DNA of 64,000 nt from Micromonospora lutea (GTDB taxonomy: Bacteria > Actinomycetota > Actinomycetes > Mycobacteriales > Micromonosporaceae), in contig NZ_BOPB01000002.1 of NCBI RefSeq assembly GCF_016863535.1, forward strand, positions 1 through 64,000. The letters are read 5' to 3'. Shown here piece after piece: positions 19,211 to 32,214 of this stretch. Positions within the stretch are counted from its first letter, which is position 1. Each line of letters starts with the position of its first letter. The notes below the pieces were generated by a model. It did no database searches and was not told the DNA's origin. It saw only the letters and a list, made by a program, of their open reading frames with translations. Made by a program: the position numbers and the translations under genes.

Positions 19211-19782
19211 TGGTCGTCGTCCTTGAGCTGGGTGACCGCCGCGAGCAGGTGGTCCAGCCGGCCGGCGTGGTCGCGCATGCGGTGATCATGGTCGGCGGTG
19301 GCTGGGCGTTGCGCGTACCACACCTCGGAGAAGAGGGCGGCGGCTGCGGCCAGCGGCGGTCCGGCCGGCGGATGGTTGACGGTGGCCTCGGTGACCACCT
19401 CGGCCACGGTCATGCCGGGCCGGACCCGCACCACGCGTCGGTTGCTGAGCTGGTGAAGCATGCTCCGCAACCGCTCGCGGACGGCCTCGTCGTAGCGGCC
19501 CTCGGCGGCCAGCCGATCCGCCACCACAGCCGTGCCGACCGGGCCTGCGGGCGGCTCCGGGGTGACGGGCACCGACGGTACGGTCGTCGGTTGCCGCTCG
19601 GTCGGCCGGGCGGAGCGGCGTCGGCGGAGCCGGGGCAGCCGGCGGGGGAGCCAGGCGGGGAAGGTGTACCAGGCGGTCGCGGTCAACACGGTGGTCAGGA
19701 CCAGCAGCAGCGCGGCCAGCGGCAACGGCAGCTGGTCTCCGAGGGCGGCGGTGGTCTCGGTCCACCAACGGCTGAAGCTCAT
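19207..19782 (-). CDS. DUF4129 domain membrane protein
   Basis: The product has 191 residues from ATG 19782, chosen because it overlaps the upstream stop by four bases. One transmembrane helix (LPLAALLLVLTTVLTATAWYTF) is followed by a basic Pro-rich region and the DUF4129 helical core (RYDEAVRERLRSMLHQLSNRRVVRVRPGMTVAEVV, LFSEVWYAQRPATADHDHRM). The longer open frame reaching beyond 20000 on this strand is an artefact of G+C bias. Confidence 0.85.
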   Translation of the reverse strand: MSFSRWWTETTAALGDQLPLPLAALLLVLTTVLTATAWYTFPAWLPRRLPRLRRRRSARPTERQPTTVPSVPVTPEPPAGPVGTAVVADRLAAEGRYDEAVRERLRSMLHQLSNRRVVRVRPGMTVAEVVTEATVNHPPAGPPLAAAAALFSEVWYAQRPATADHDHRMRDHAGRLDHLLAAVTQLKDDDQ

Positions 19783-20624
19783 CCGCCGACCGCCAGCAGG
19801 TCGGTGCTGCCCGGCGGGCCGGGTGCGCGGGAGACCCGGATGTCCAGGCCCTCGCTGCGAATCCGGGTTTCCAGGTGTACGACCGCGTCCAGGCAGGCCA
19901 GCGCGGCGTAGGCGACCATGTTCACGGCTGCCCAGATGAGCATCGCCACGGCATTGGCCCAGCCCTCGGCGACCAGGTCGAGGGTGGTCAGCCCGGTGAA
20001 CGCCCCCCAGCCGATCCCGACCCGGAGGATCCACCAGACGAGATACCCCAGTACCCGCAGTGCGGTGGCCCGTCCGCCCAGGCGAAACGCGAGCGTGACG
20101 GAGCGTCCGAGCGCCCGTACCGGCGCGATCCGGTCGACGACCAGGGCCGGTGCCACCGCGCCGAGCAGGGCGAACCCGAGGAACCAGACGGGGCCGAGAA
20201 GGGACGCGAGCAGCATGACCGCGCCGACCACGGGGCCGAGCAGGAGGGTGGCGCCCCAGCGTCCGCCGCGGGTACCCACCAACTGCCCGACGGTTGGGCG
20301 GCGGCCGACCAGCGCGCTGGCGGCGGCGCGGGCGGCCGGATTGCCGAGCAGCAGGATGATCACCGCTTCGGTCGCGGCACCGAGGGCGAGGATGAACCAG
20401 AAGGGGCTGAGTTCGCTCAGGCTGGACGGCCACCACAGCGGCCCGGTGGCACCCACGGCGGTGCGCAGCGGCAGCAGCAGGAGTTGTTCGCCGACGGCCA
20501 GCACGGCGGCGAGCGGCAGCAGGACCGGTGCCTGGGCGCGCAGCAGCAGTACGGCGGAGTCGAGCAGTTCCCCGATGGTGAGCGGGCGTCCGGGGAGTAC
20601 GACGGTCGGGCCTGTTGCGGGCAC
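19779..20624 (-). CDS. Multi-pass membrane protein, first gene of the MoxR cluster
   Basis: This 281-residue protein starts with GTG (MPATGPTVVLPGRPLTIGELLDSAVLLLRAQAPVLLPLA) and has about six hydrophobic segments. The pattern resembles the membrane domain found in glycerophosphodiester-phosphodiesterase-like and DUF7544-type proteins (RPLTIGELLDSAVLL, LGRSVTLAFRLGGR). It is the promoter-proximal gene of a five-gene run ending with DUF58. The biochemical function is unknown. Confidence 0.75.
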   Translation of the reverse strand: MPATGPTVVLPGRPLTIGELLDSAVLLLRAQAPVLLPLAAVLAVGEQLLLLPLRTAVGATGPLWWPSSLSELSPFWFILALGAATEAVIILLLGNPAARAAASALVGRRPTVGQLVGTRGGRWGATLLLGPVVGAVMLLASLLGPVWFLGFALLGAVAPALVVDRIAPVRALGRSVTLAFRLGGRATALRVLGYLVWWILRVGIGWGAFTGLTTLDLVAEGWANAVAMLIWAAVNMVAYAALACLDAVVHLETRIRSEGLDIRVSRAPGPPGSTDLLAVGG

Positions 20625-20835
20625 GCGTACTCCTGGAAAGGCGGTGGCGGTGGCGCGCTGCGACGCACCCGGGGATCATGTTGACATGCGCGGTCGTCCG
20701 GGGTGCAAGTCCCGTCCCGGGGCGGCACGTGCGAGCGGTACAAACCGAGCGGGTGCTGGGCACGGCCCACCTGACGGCAGTAGCGTGCGGGTGACGCCGA
20801 GCCCACCGAACTGACGGGATGGAACCATTAACCCC

Positions 20836-21525
<690 letters not shown>

Positions 21526-21537
21526 CCTGGTGGCACT

Positions 21538-23307
21538 GTGGCCACCTCCCCGATCCCCGATCTTGACCCGACGTCCCGCCGGCGTGGTGCCGTGCGGGAG
21601 TTGTGGCGTGGGGTGAGCGGCCGTCTGGCCCGTTCGGTGGCGAGGCTGCACCAGACGTGGCGCCGCTCGTTGCAGGTGCGGGTGGTGACCATCACGTTGG
21701 TGACCTCCAGTCTGCTGGTCGGTGGCTTCGCCTACCTGATCGCCGACAAGATCACGAGCATCCTGCTGGACAATGCCAAGACCGACGTCCAGTTGCGGCT
21801 GCTCAACGGCGCGGAGTACGCGGCGAAGCAGTTCAGCCTCTACAGCCAGCCCCAGGAGGCGCAGCTCCAGGAGACGATCGACGGCACGGTCAACTACCTG
21901 GCCGGTGGTGACCCCCAGCAGAACAGCGGCGTGGTGGTGGCCCTCACCGCGGAGAACTGGCCCGGAGTGATCGAGGCGCGTACCTCGCCGTCGGCGAACG
22001 TCCGACCCCTGATCAGTCCCGAGATGCGCGCTGCGGTGGCCGATGGCAACGTGGCCAACCAGATCCGTACCGGCCGGCTCACCGCAGACGGCGAGCGGAA
22101 GTACCTCGTCTACGGCTCTCCGGTGCCGACCCGGTTCGGGCAGGTGGAGCTCTACTACTTCGTGCCGCTGACCCTGCAGGACGCCACGGCAGCGCAGGCG
22201 CGGGCCACCGTGGTGGCCACCGGGGTCGCCCTGGTGCTGCTGCTCGGCCTGCTCGCCGCGTTGGTGACCCGGCTGGTGGTGATCCCGGTACGGGTCGCCG
22301 CCCGGACCGCCCAGCGACTCTCGGCCGGCCTGCTCGACCAGCGGATGGCCGTCAATGGTGAGGACGACCTGGCGCTGCTCGCGGCCTCGTTCAACCAGAT
22401 GGCCACCAACCTGCAACGGCAGATCCTGCGCCTGGAGGAGATGTCCCGGCTGCAACGCCGATTCACCTCGGACGTCTCACACGAACTGCGGACCCCGCTG
22501 ACCACCGTACGGATGGCCGCTGACCTGATCTTCGCGGAGCGCGACGGGTTCGATCCGGCGGTGGCACGCAGCGCCGAGCTGCTCCAGGCCGAGCTGGACC
22601 GCTTCGAGGAGTTGCTGACCGACCTGCTGGAGATCAGCCGGTTCGACGCGGGTTTCGCGGTGCTCGACGCCGAGCCGACGGACCTGGTGCCGGTCGTGCA
22701 CCGGGTGGTCGACCGGCTGGCCGGGCTGGCCGAGCGGGTCGGGGTGGCCATCGAACTGGACGTACCGACCGCCCCGGTGATCGCCGAGATAGATCCGCGA
22801 CGGGTCGAACGAGTGCTGCGCAACCTGGTCGGCAACGCGGTCGAGCACGGCGAGGGACGGCCGGTGCGGATCACGTTGGGGATGGACGAGACCGCCGTCG
22901 CGCTGACCGTCCGCGACCACGGTGTCGGGCTCAAACCGGGCGAGGAGAAGCTGGTTTTCAACCGGTTCTGGCGGGCCGACCCGTCCCGGGCACGGCAGAC
23001 CGGCGGCACCGGGCTGGGACTGTCGATCAGCCTGGAGGACGCCCGACTGCACGGCGGCTGGCTGGAGGCGTGGGGCGCGCCCGGGCAGGGCGCACAATTC
23101 CGGCTCACCCTGCCGGCGCGCGCTGGTGACCGGCTGACCACTTCGCCGCTGCGGTTGGTACCGGCCGACGTCGCGCTGCCGTTCAGCGGCGCGCCGGCCG
23201 GCGGACCGCTGGTCATCGAGCCCGGCCCGGCCGGCACGCTCGCCATCGGCCCGGCGTCCGGTCCACCACCGCAGGCGGAGCAACGGCGCGCGGAGGTGAG
23301 CTCGTGA
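21538..23307 (+). CDS. mtrB: Sensor histidine kinase MtrB
   Basis: The product has 589 residues. There are two transmembrane helices (about residues 56-80 and 222-244) around an extracellular sensor domain, then HAMP, and the H-box with His315 in SDVSHELRTPLTTVRMAADL. Downstream are an N-box (RVLRNLVGNAVEHG), a G1 box (VRDHGVGLKPGEE) and a G2 box (GGTGLGLSISLEDARLHGG). It phosphorylates MtrA. The C-terminal 60 residues are Pro/Ala-rich. The GTG lies 12 bases after the mtrA stop, and its own stop overlaps the lpqB start. Confidence 0.97.
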   Translation: MATSPIPDLDPTSRRRGAVRELWRGVSGRLARSVARLHQTWRRSLQVRVVTITLVTSSLLVGGFAYLIADKITSILLDNAKTDVQLRLLNGAEYAAKQFSLYSQPQEAQLQETIDGTVNYLAGGDPQQNSGVVVALTAENWPGVIEARTSPSANVRPLISPEMRAAVADGNVANQIRTGRLTADGERKYLVYGSPVPTRFGQVELYYFVPLTLQDATAAQARATVVATGVALVLLLGLLAALVTRLVVIPVRVAARTAQRLSAGLLDQRMAVNGEDDLALLAASFNQMATNLQRQILRLEEMSRLQRRFTSDVSHELRTPLTTVRMAADLIFAERDGFDPAVARSAELLQAELDRFEELLTDLLEISRFDAGFAVLDAEPTDLVPVVHRVVDRLAGLAERVGVAIELDVPTAPVIAEIDPRRVERVLRNLVGNAVEHGEGRPVRITLGMDETAVALTVRDHGVGLKPGEEKLVFNRFWRADPSRARQTGGTGLGLSISLEDARLHGGWLEAWGAPGQGAQFRLTLPARAGDRLTTSPLRLVPADVALPFSGAPAGGPLVIEPGPAGTLAIGPASGPPPQAEQRRAEVSS

Positions 23308-25100
23308 GGCGCCTGCTGACCGGGCTGCTCGGCGGCGCGCTGGTGCTGACCGTCTCCGCCGGCTGCGGGATTCCCGACCGCAGTGAGGTGCAGATCGAGC
23401 AGCGCGGCCCGGCCGCGGAGACGAACTGGTCGCTGGGACGCGGCACCGAACCGCCGACGCGTGAGGCCAGCGGCAGCGACGCCGAGGCGTTCGTGCGCAA
23501 CTTCCTGGCCGCGGCGGCCGGCGAGCCGGATCGGGCGTACGAGCGGGTCAAGCGGTTCATCGCCACCTCCGAACGGAGCGGGCTGCCGGAGAAACAGGGC
23601 AGCGAGGTGGCGTTGTCGGTGGTGCGGCTCACCGACGATCCGGTGATCGAGCCGGACGTCGACAGCATGAAGGTCACCATCAGCGTGCAGCAGGTCGGTC
23701 TGTTGCGGGCCAACGGGATGTTGGTGCCACCGGTGGCCACCGAGTCGACGTACGAGTTCCGGCTGGTCAGCGCCGGTCCGGTGGGTGAGGACGACGCCGG
23801 CTACTACGTCAGCGACCCGCCGAACGTGCTGCTGCTCAGCGACGACGCGCTGCGCCGGTTCTACCAGGCGGAAGCGATCTACTTCTGGAACTCCGACCGC
23901 ACCCGGCTCGTCTCCGATCAGCGCTACCTCTCCTCGGCCGTGCCGGCGGAGCGTCGGGTGAGCGAGGTGATCCGGTGGTTGACCGCCGGTCCCTCGGAGT
24001 GGCTGCGGATCGGCGTCTCCGGTCTGCCCGACCGCACCGAAATGATCAACAATGCCACCGGTTCGGACGGCCGGTGGGAGGTCAACCTCGACATGCCGGG
24101 CGCTGACGAGCGTCGGCTGGAGCAGTTCGGCACCCAGCTGGCGTGGTCTCTGCGGGAGCTGCACGGCACCGTCGAGGTGAAGATCCTCAACCAGTCCCGC
24201 AAGGTGATCGACCTTGAGGAGCAGCGCCGGCTGAATCCGTTGGGCCTGATCGACGGCAACGCGCGGCGGTACTGCGTCTACGAGGGGGCGATCCATTCGC
24301 TGACCGTGGCCGGCGAAGCCGCCGGCTCGGTGCCGGTGGCACCCGAGGTGAACCGCGACATCGTCTCAGCCGAACTGCGTCGCGCCGGCGAGAACGTCCT
24401 GGCCGCCGTGGTGGTCACCGGCGAGGACGGGCGGCAGCGGCTGGCCGTGGGGCGCGGCGGTGGCGTGGTGGAGGGCCTCACCACCGGCCCCACCGGGTAC
24501 GCCGCGATGAGCCGCCCGGTCTGGATCCGCACCGACGGTCCTCGCCCGGCGGGCCTGGTGGTCGCCGACGGCCGGCTCTACCGCTTCGACGACCAGGCGG
24601 CGACCCGCCAGGTCCAGCTCGGCCTGCCGGGCCGGGTCACCGCCGTGGCGGCGGCGCTGGACGGGCACCGGCTCGCGCTCATCGTCGACGGCGCGCTGCA
24701 CGTCACCACGATCAACTGGGAGGGTGGGGTGCCGAGCGTGGGTCCGGCCCGACGGTTGGTCAGCTCGTTGACCGACGCCACCGCGGTGGACTGGTCGGCG
24801 GCGAACCGCCTGCTGGTGGCCGGCTCGGCCGGCCGGCCGGCGATCTACGACGTGAGCGTGGACGGTGCCGTGGAGACCCCGCTGCGGGAGGACACCGGCA
24901 GCCAGGTCGACCACCTCGCCGCGTACCCGGCCACCCCCGAGCGGTCCCCGCTGGCCGGGTCGTTCATGTACGAGGCGAACGGGGTGGCGTACCGCAGCAA
25001 TCCGTTCGAGCGGATCAACCGGGACCAGGTCCAGGACGTCACACCGCCGCCGGCCGGCGTGCGTCCGGGCAACCCCACCGCGCCCGTTTTCCTCTACTGA
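23304..25100 (+). CDS. lpqB: Lipoprotein LpqB
   Basis: This 598-residue lipoprotein has a lipobox at VSAGCGIPD, with Cys about residue 18. It carries an N-terminal GerMN-like domain (SYLSSAVPAERRVSEVIRWLTAGPSEWLR) and a C-terminal beta-propeller-like region. LpqB interacts with MtrB and tunes the MtrAB response in mycobacteria and Streptomyces. The GTG overlaps the mtrB stop. Confidence 0.95.
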   Translation: MRRLLTGLLGGALVLTVSAGCGIPDRSEVQIEQRGPAAETNWSLGRGTEPPTREASGSDAEAFVRNFLAAAAGEPDRAYERVKRFIATSERSGLPEKQGSEVALSVVRLTDDPVIEPDVDSMKVTISVQQVGLLRANGMLVPPVATESTYEFRLVSAGPVGEDDAGYYVSDPPNVLLLSDDALRRFYQAEAIYFWNSDRTRLVSDQRYLSSAVPAERRVSEVIRWLTAGPSEWLRIGVSGLPDRTEMINNATGSDGRWEVNLDMPGADERRLEQFGTQLAWSLRELHGTVEVKILNQSRKVIDLEEQRRLNPLGLIDGNARRYCVYEGAIHSLTVAGEAAGSVPVAPEVNRDIVSAELRRAGENVLAAVVVTGEDGRQRLAVGRGGGVVEGLTTGPTGYAAMSRPVWIRTDGPRPAGLVVADGRLYRFDDQAATRQVQLGLPGRVTAVAAALDGHRLALIVDGALHVTTINWEGGVPSVGPARRLVSSLTDATAVDWSAANRLLVAGSAGRPAIYDVSVDGAVETPLREDTGSQVDHLAAYPATPERSPLAGSFMYEANGVAYRSNPFERINRDQVQDVTPPPAGVRPGNPTAPVFLY

Positions 25101-25107
25101 GGCCGCC

Positions 25108-25806
25108 GTGGCTGGCGGGCTCTGGGCGGACCTGGCCGACCTGGTGCTGCCCACCGACTGCGCCGGCTGCCGGCAACGCCGCCCGGGGCTGCGGCACGGG
25201 GTCTGCCCGGAGTGTGTCGACGCGTTACGGGCGCTGCGTCCGGGCCCGGTGCGACCGGTTCCCGCCCCAGCGGGCCTGCCGCCCTGCCACGCCCTCGGCG
25301 CGTACGGCGGGCCGCTGCGGGAGACGCTGCTGGCGTACAAGGAACATGGCCGGCACGGCCTGGCCCGGCCTCTCGGCGCGCTGCTCGCCGAGGTCGTCGC
25401 CGCAGCAGCCGGCCCGCTCGGCCCGGTGCTGCTGGTGCCGGTGCCGGACACCCCGGCGGCGGCCCGGGCCCGTTTCGGCGATCACCTCGGGCGGCTGACC
25501 CGGCACTGCGCCCGTCGACTGCGGGCGGCGGGCTGGCCGGTGCGGGTGCAGCACGCGGTACGCGCCGCGCCCAGACCGGACTCGGTCACCCTGGACAGCG
25601 CCGGTCGGGCGGCGGCGGCCACGGCGGCCTTTCGGGCCCGGTCGGGTCACGGCCCGACCGCCGCGGGGTCGAGGGTGATCCTGCTGGACGACATCGTCAC
25701 CACCGGAGCGACGCTCGCGGCGGTCAGTCGCGTACTGACCGTGCAGGGGCTGTCGCCAACCGGGGCGGCGGTACTGGCCGCGACACAAAAAAGGCACCCA
25801 CGGTAA
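25108..25806 (+). CDS. ComF family phosphoribosyltransferase-like protein
   Basis: The product has 232 residues from GTG 25108, seven bases after lpqB. The N-terminal zinc-finger Cys (CAGC, CPEC) are present, and the PRPP-binding loop VILLDDIVTTGATLAAV is intact. ComF is needed for DNA uptake in competent bacteria. Actinobacterial members, including Rv3242c, occupy this same place behind lpqB with unknown role. Confidence 0.92.
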   Translation: MAGGLWADLADLVLPTDCAGCRQRRPGLRHGVCPECVDALRALRPGPVRPVPAPAGLPPCHALGAYGGPLRETLLAYKEHGRHGLARPLGALLAEVVAAAAGPLGPVLLVPVPDTPAAARARFGDHLGRLTRHCARRLRAAGWPVRVQHAVRAAPRPDSVTLDSAGRAAAATAAFRARSGHGPTAAGSRVILLDDIVTTGATLAAVSRVLTVQGLSPTGAAVLAATQKRHPR

Positions 25807-26050
25807 CCGATCGTGTTTCCGTTTCACACCTTCGTGTATGAAGTGTGGAAAATCTCGGGACGTGTTGGCGGCCAGGGGTGACTGTCGGACTGATAAGAGT
25901 TAGCGTTTGGCTGTCGAGGGTAGGAGGGCTATCCCACCCACCCCCGGCGGTGAGAGGAGGCGTAGCCGTATTGACCGGTCGACGCCGAATGGGGCCGTCC
26001 CGGGCGCGACCGGAGTTCCGGATCGAAGACCGTCCGAACAAGGAGGTCAC

Positions 26051-26683
26051 GTGGACATCGTGGTCAAGGGCCGTAACGTTGAAGTGCCGGATCATTACCG
26101 AGTGCACGTAGCCGACAAGCTGGCGAAGATCGAACGCTACGACCACAAACTTATTCGTGTCGATGTAGAGCTGTTCCACGAGCGGAATCCGCGCCAGGCC
26201 GATCATTGTCAGCGGGTGGAAATCACCTGCTATTCCCGTGGCCCGGTGATTCGGGCCGAGGCCTGCACCAGCGATTTCTACAGCGCTCTGGACGCGGCCA
26301 TCGCCAAGCTCGACTCCCGGCTGCGTCGCGCGGCCGACCGGCGTCGGGTACACCGTGGCCGGCACGCGCCGCTGTCGGTCGCCGCCGCGACCGCCGGCCT
26401 GCCGGTGGCCGACCTCCCCGCGCTCTCCGCCCCCGCGGAGACGGCCACCGCCACCGCCGTGGCCGAACGGCCCGAGGAGGAGGAGTACGCCGACGACCAG
26501 CCGTGGCACATCGCCCGGGAGAAGGTGCACCCGGCCGAGCCGATGACCGTCGACGACGCCCTGTTCCAGATGGAACTGGTCGGCCACGACTTCTACCTGT
26601 TCCAGGACAAGGAATCCGGCCGCCCGAGCGTGGTCTACCGACGGCACGCCTACGACTACGGCATCATCTCGCTGGACATCTGA
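26051..26683 (+). CDS. hpf: Long-form ribosome hibernation promoting factor
   Basis: The product has 210 residues. GTG 26051 follows a perfect AAGGAGGT. The N-terminal HPF/YfiA domain (DIVVKGRNVEVPDHYRVHVADKLAKIERYD) binds the 30S decoding region. A linker of about 60 residues follows, and the C-terminal domain (AEPMTVDDALFQMELVGHDFYLFQDKESGRPSVVYRRHAYDYGIISL) dimerises to form 100S ribosomes. The 244-base upstream gap probably holds a regulated promoter, but no sigma consensus is clear. Confidence 0.95.
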   Translation: MDIVVKGRNVEVPDHYRVHVADKLAKIERYDHKLIRVDVELFHERNPRQADHCQRVEITCYSRGPVIRAEACTSDFYSALDAAIAKLDSRLRRAADRRRVHRGRHAPLSVAAATAGLPVADLPALSAPAETATATAVAERPEEEEYADDQPWHIAREKVHPAEPMTVDDALFQMELVGHDFYLFQDKESGRPSVVYRRHAYDYGIISLDI

Positions 26684-26692
26684 CCGGTGGCG

Positions 26693-26726
26693 CCGGTTCG
26701 GGTCGGGACGGCCCGACCCGAACCGG
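26693..26726. terminator. Hairpin terminator between hpf and GNAT gene
   Basis: Perfect 15-bp arms (CCGGTTCGGGTCGGG and its complement) with a 4-base loop begin ten bases after hpf and before the convergent acetyltransferase gene. Confidence 0.75.
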
Positions 26727-26748
26727 CCGGCCCCGCAGTGCCTGCCGG

Positions 26749-27861
26749 TCAGTCAGTCAGATCCGCCGGCAGCAGGCCGTAGACGGTCGAGTCGGCCCGG
26801 TTGCCCGCCGCGCCGGGCAACTGCCCCCGCAACAGGCCCTCCCGGCGAAACCCGGACCTCTCCAGGACCCGCTGCGAGGCGACGTTCCCCGGCAGGGTGC
26901 CGGCCCACAACCGGGCCAGGCCGACCTGGTCGAAGCCCCACCGGGCGAGCAACCCCACGGCGCGGGTCGCGTATCCGTGCCCGCGCCACTGCGGCAGCAG
27001 GCTGTAGCCGAGCATCGCCTGACCGGTGTCGAGCCGGTCGGGGAGCAGGGCACAACCGCCGACGAAGCCCCCGGAGGCGGCGTCCAGGATGGTCACGGCC
27101 GCGGCGATGCCGGTCAGCCAGTGGCTCTCCGCGTCGTGGCAGCGTCGCTCAGCCCAGTCCCGGGTGGGTGGTTCCGGTGGCACCCGGGTGGCCACCACCG
27201 ACGGCTCGGTGTGCAGGCGGTACGTCTCGTCGACGTCCTCCGGGCCGAGGCGGCGCAGCACGACCACACCGTCGGTGAGCCGGCCGCCGGGCAGGTCCGG
27301 CAACGGGCGCTGCCACCGTCCGGGTGGGTCGTCGGCGAGTCGTACCCAGACCGTCAGGTCCCGCCGGCCACCGCCCCGGGCCGGCGAGGCGGACCGGCGT
27401 ACCCCTTCGGGCCGGAACCCGGCGGCCAGCGCGACCCGCTGGCTGGCCGCGTTGCCGACATCGGTGACCAGTTCCAGCCGGGCGATGCCGGTGGCGAAGG
27501 CATGCTCGGCCAGGGCCCGGGTGGCGGCGGTGGCGACGCCACGGCGGCGGGCCCACGGCGCGACCCAGTAGCCGATCTCCGCCTGGCCCCGCTGCGGCAC
27601 CGGGTGGCTCAGACCGACCGTGCCGAGCAGCCGGTCGCTGGCCGGGTCGGCGACGGCGTACGCGGCGCCGCCACCGGCGAAGGCGGCGGGCGCCCCCTCG
27701 GTGATCCACCGGTGGCCGTCGGCGATGGTGTACGGGCTGGGAAGACCGTCGAGAAACCGCTGGGTGAGCGGGTCGGCGCAACCGGCGGTGACGTCGTCGG
27801 CGTCGTCGGGGCGGAACGGTCGCAACCGCACCCCGTGCGCCTCAATGGTTTCCGGGGTCAC
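26749..27861 (-). CDS. Protein with two GNAT (RimJ/RimL-type) acetyltransferase domains
   Basis: The product has 370 residues from GTG 27861, which overlaps the upstream stop (GTGA). It contains two GNAT domains, about residues 1-185 and 190-370. Each has the acetyl-CoA loop (WARRRGVATAATRALAEHAF; WRGHGYATRAVGLLARWGF) and a downstream NVASQRVLERSGFRREG-type motif. RimJ/L-like enzymes acetylate protein N-termini or small molecules. The substrate is unknown. Confidence 0.85.
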   Translation of the reverse strand: MTPETIEAHGVRLRPFRPDDADDVTAGCADPLTQRFLDGLPSPYTIADGHRWITEGAPAAFAGGGAAYAVADPASDRLLGTVGLSHPVPQRGQAEIGYWVAPWARRRGVATAATRALAEHAFATGIARLELVTDVGNAASQRVALAAGFRPEGVRRSASPARGGGRRDLTVWVRLADDPPGRWQRPLPDLPGGRLTDGVVVLRRLGPEDVDETYRLHTEPSVVATRVPPEPPTRDWAERRCHDAESHWLTGIAAAVTILDAASGGFVGGCALLPDRLDTGQAMLGYSLLPQWRGHGYATRAVGLLARWGFDQVGLARLWAGTLPGNVASQRVLERSGFRREGLLRGQLPGAAGNRADSTVYGLLPADLTD

Positions 27862-29018
27862 GTGAGGTCCTCCGCGAGCAGGGCGCCGACCCAGGCATCG
27901 ACCCGGTCGCCCCGGTGGTTGAGCGCCCGGCGGGCGGTGCCCTCCAGCGTGAAGCCGGCCTTCTCGGCGACCCGGCGGGAGGCGACGTTGCCGACGTTGG
28001 CCCGCCATTCGATCCGGGCCAGGCCGAGTGTGGTGAAACCCCAGGCACAGACCGCAGCCAACGCCGCCGGCTGGTAGCCCCGCCCCCGGGCGTGCGGTGC
28101 GGTCATGAAACCGACGTCGGCCAGCAGCGGATCGGCGGCCGACAGCCGCAGGTCGATCGAGCCGGCGTACCGGTCGTCGGCGTCGGCGATGACGAAGCAG
28201 GCGCTGCTGGCGGCGGCCCAGGCGGCCCGTACGAATGCGAGGTAGTCCTCGGCGTCCGCGTACTGGTAGCCCTCCGGGACAGTGGTCCAGCGCAGCGTCT
28301 CCGGATCACGACAGGTGGCGATGATCTCGTCGAGGTCCCGCTCCTCCATCGGGCGCAGGCTCAGTTCGTGCGTGCCGGCGGTGGCGAACAGGGCGGGCTG
28401 CGCCCGGCCGAAGACGCCCGCCCGCCGCGCCTCCAGAGTGCCCGGTCCGGCCGGGCCGACCGCACCGGGTGCCGGCACCTCGCCGGGCAGCAGCGAACCG
28501 ATCCAGTCGTGCCTGCCGCGCTGCGGGTCGGTGGTCCGCAGCAACCCGTCGACCCGGAACCCGGTGCGCAGCGCGACCAGCCGGGAGGCGTGATTACCCA
28601 CCAGGGCCCGCCAGATCAGCCGACGTAGCCCCAACTCGTCGAAGGACCACCGGGCGAGGGCCCGGGCTGCGCGTACGGCCACGCCCCGGCCACGGGCCCA
28701 GGGAGCGGTCCAGTACCCGATCTCGCTGTTCTGGCGGGCGCTGCGGTCGATCTCGATCAGGCCGCAGGCGCCGAGCAGTTCGCCGGTGGCCGGGTCGCCG
28801 ATCGCGAAGGGCGCCCCGGTGTCGTTCGCCCACTGCCGGGCGGCCGACTCGGTGACGAACGTGTGGGCGTGTTCGGGCAGGTACGGGCTGGGCAGGTTGG
28901 TCCAGCGCTGGATGTCGGGATCCTGGCAGGCTCGGTGTACCGCGTCGGCGTCGGTGGCGCGCCACGGCCGCAGCACCAGACCGTCCTCGGCGATCTCCAC
29001 GGGTTCCACGCGAGCCAT
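27858..29018 (-). CDS. Protein with two GNAT acetyltransferase domains (paralogue of the next gene)
   Basis: The product has 386 residues from ATG 29018; an in-frame GTG at 29039 is possible. Two RimJ/L-type GNAT domains are seen, with acetyl-CoA loops WARGRGVAVRAARALARW and HARGRGYQPAALAAVCAW and the NxxSRRVAEKAGF motif. It overlaps the second double-GNAT gene, so the pair encodes four GNAT domains, evidently from repeated duplication. Divergent from secA. The role is unknown. Confidence 0.82.
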   Translation of the reverse strand: MARVEPVEIAEDGLVLRPWRATDADAVHRACQDPDIQRWTNLPSPYLPEHAHTFVTESAARQWANDTGAPFAIGDPATGELLGACGLIEIDRSARQNSEIGYWTAPWARGRGVAVRAARALARWSFDELGLRRLIWRALVGNHASRLVALRTGFRVDGLLRTTDPQRGRHDWIGSLLPGEVPAPGAVGPAGPGTLEARRAGVFGRAQPALFATAGTHELSLRPMEERDLDEIIATCRDPETLRWTTVPEGYQYADAEDYLAFVRAAWAAASSACFVIADADDRYAGSIDLRLSAADPLLADVGFMTAPHARGRGYQPAALAAVCAWGFTTLGLARIEWRANVGNVASRRVAEKAGFTLEGTARRALNHRGDRVDAWVGALLAEDLT

Positions 29019-29118
29019 CGTGCCGGATCGTTCGCCCACGGCGTAACCGGATAACCGGGACGCGGAGCGGAGCGGGGAGTGTTATGTCGGTTTCGCGGAA
29101 GCCGACCACCGCCACCAG

Positions 29119-29148
29119 TGACCATCGGCCCGATGGAACGCCTACGAT
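29119..29148 (+). promoter_or_regulatory. Probable secA promoter
   Basis: GTGACC (29119-29124) and TACGAT (29143-29148) are separated by 18 bases, a good match to the actinobacterial housekeeping promoter. They lie about 30 bases before the secA start. Confidence 0.55.
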
Positions 29149-29179
29149 GGTTCGAGACTGTCTAGGGGAGCGTTGATCC

Positions 29180-32101
<2,922 letters not shown>

Positions 32102-32107
32102 TGCGAT

Positions 32108-32151
32108 CCGCAGCGGGTGGCCGGACGAAGCGAAACGGCCACCCGCTGCGG
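32108..32151 (+). terminator. secA terminator
   Basis: Perfect 16-bp arms (CCGCAGCGGGTGGCCG and its complement) around a 12-base loop begin 6 bases after the secA stop. Confidence 0.8.
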
Positions 32152-32214
32152 CGGTTGCGCGATCTCGTCCCCCCGGTGGCTGGCGCGGGGTGAGCGCTCA
32201 TCGAAGCGGTGGGA

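Noticed and set aside
22155..24296. A 713-codon minus-strand frame
   Set aside because: It is antisense to mtrB and lpqB and has no recognisable domain.
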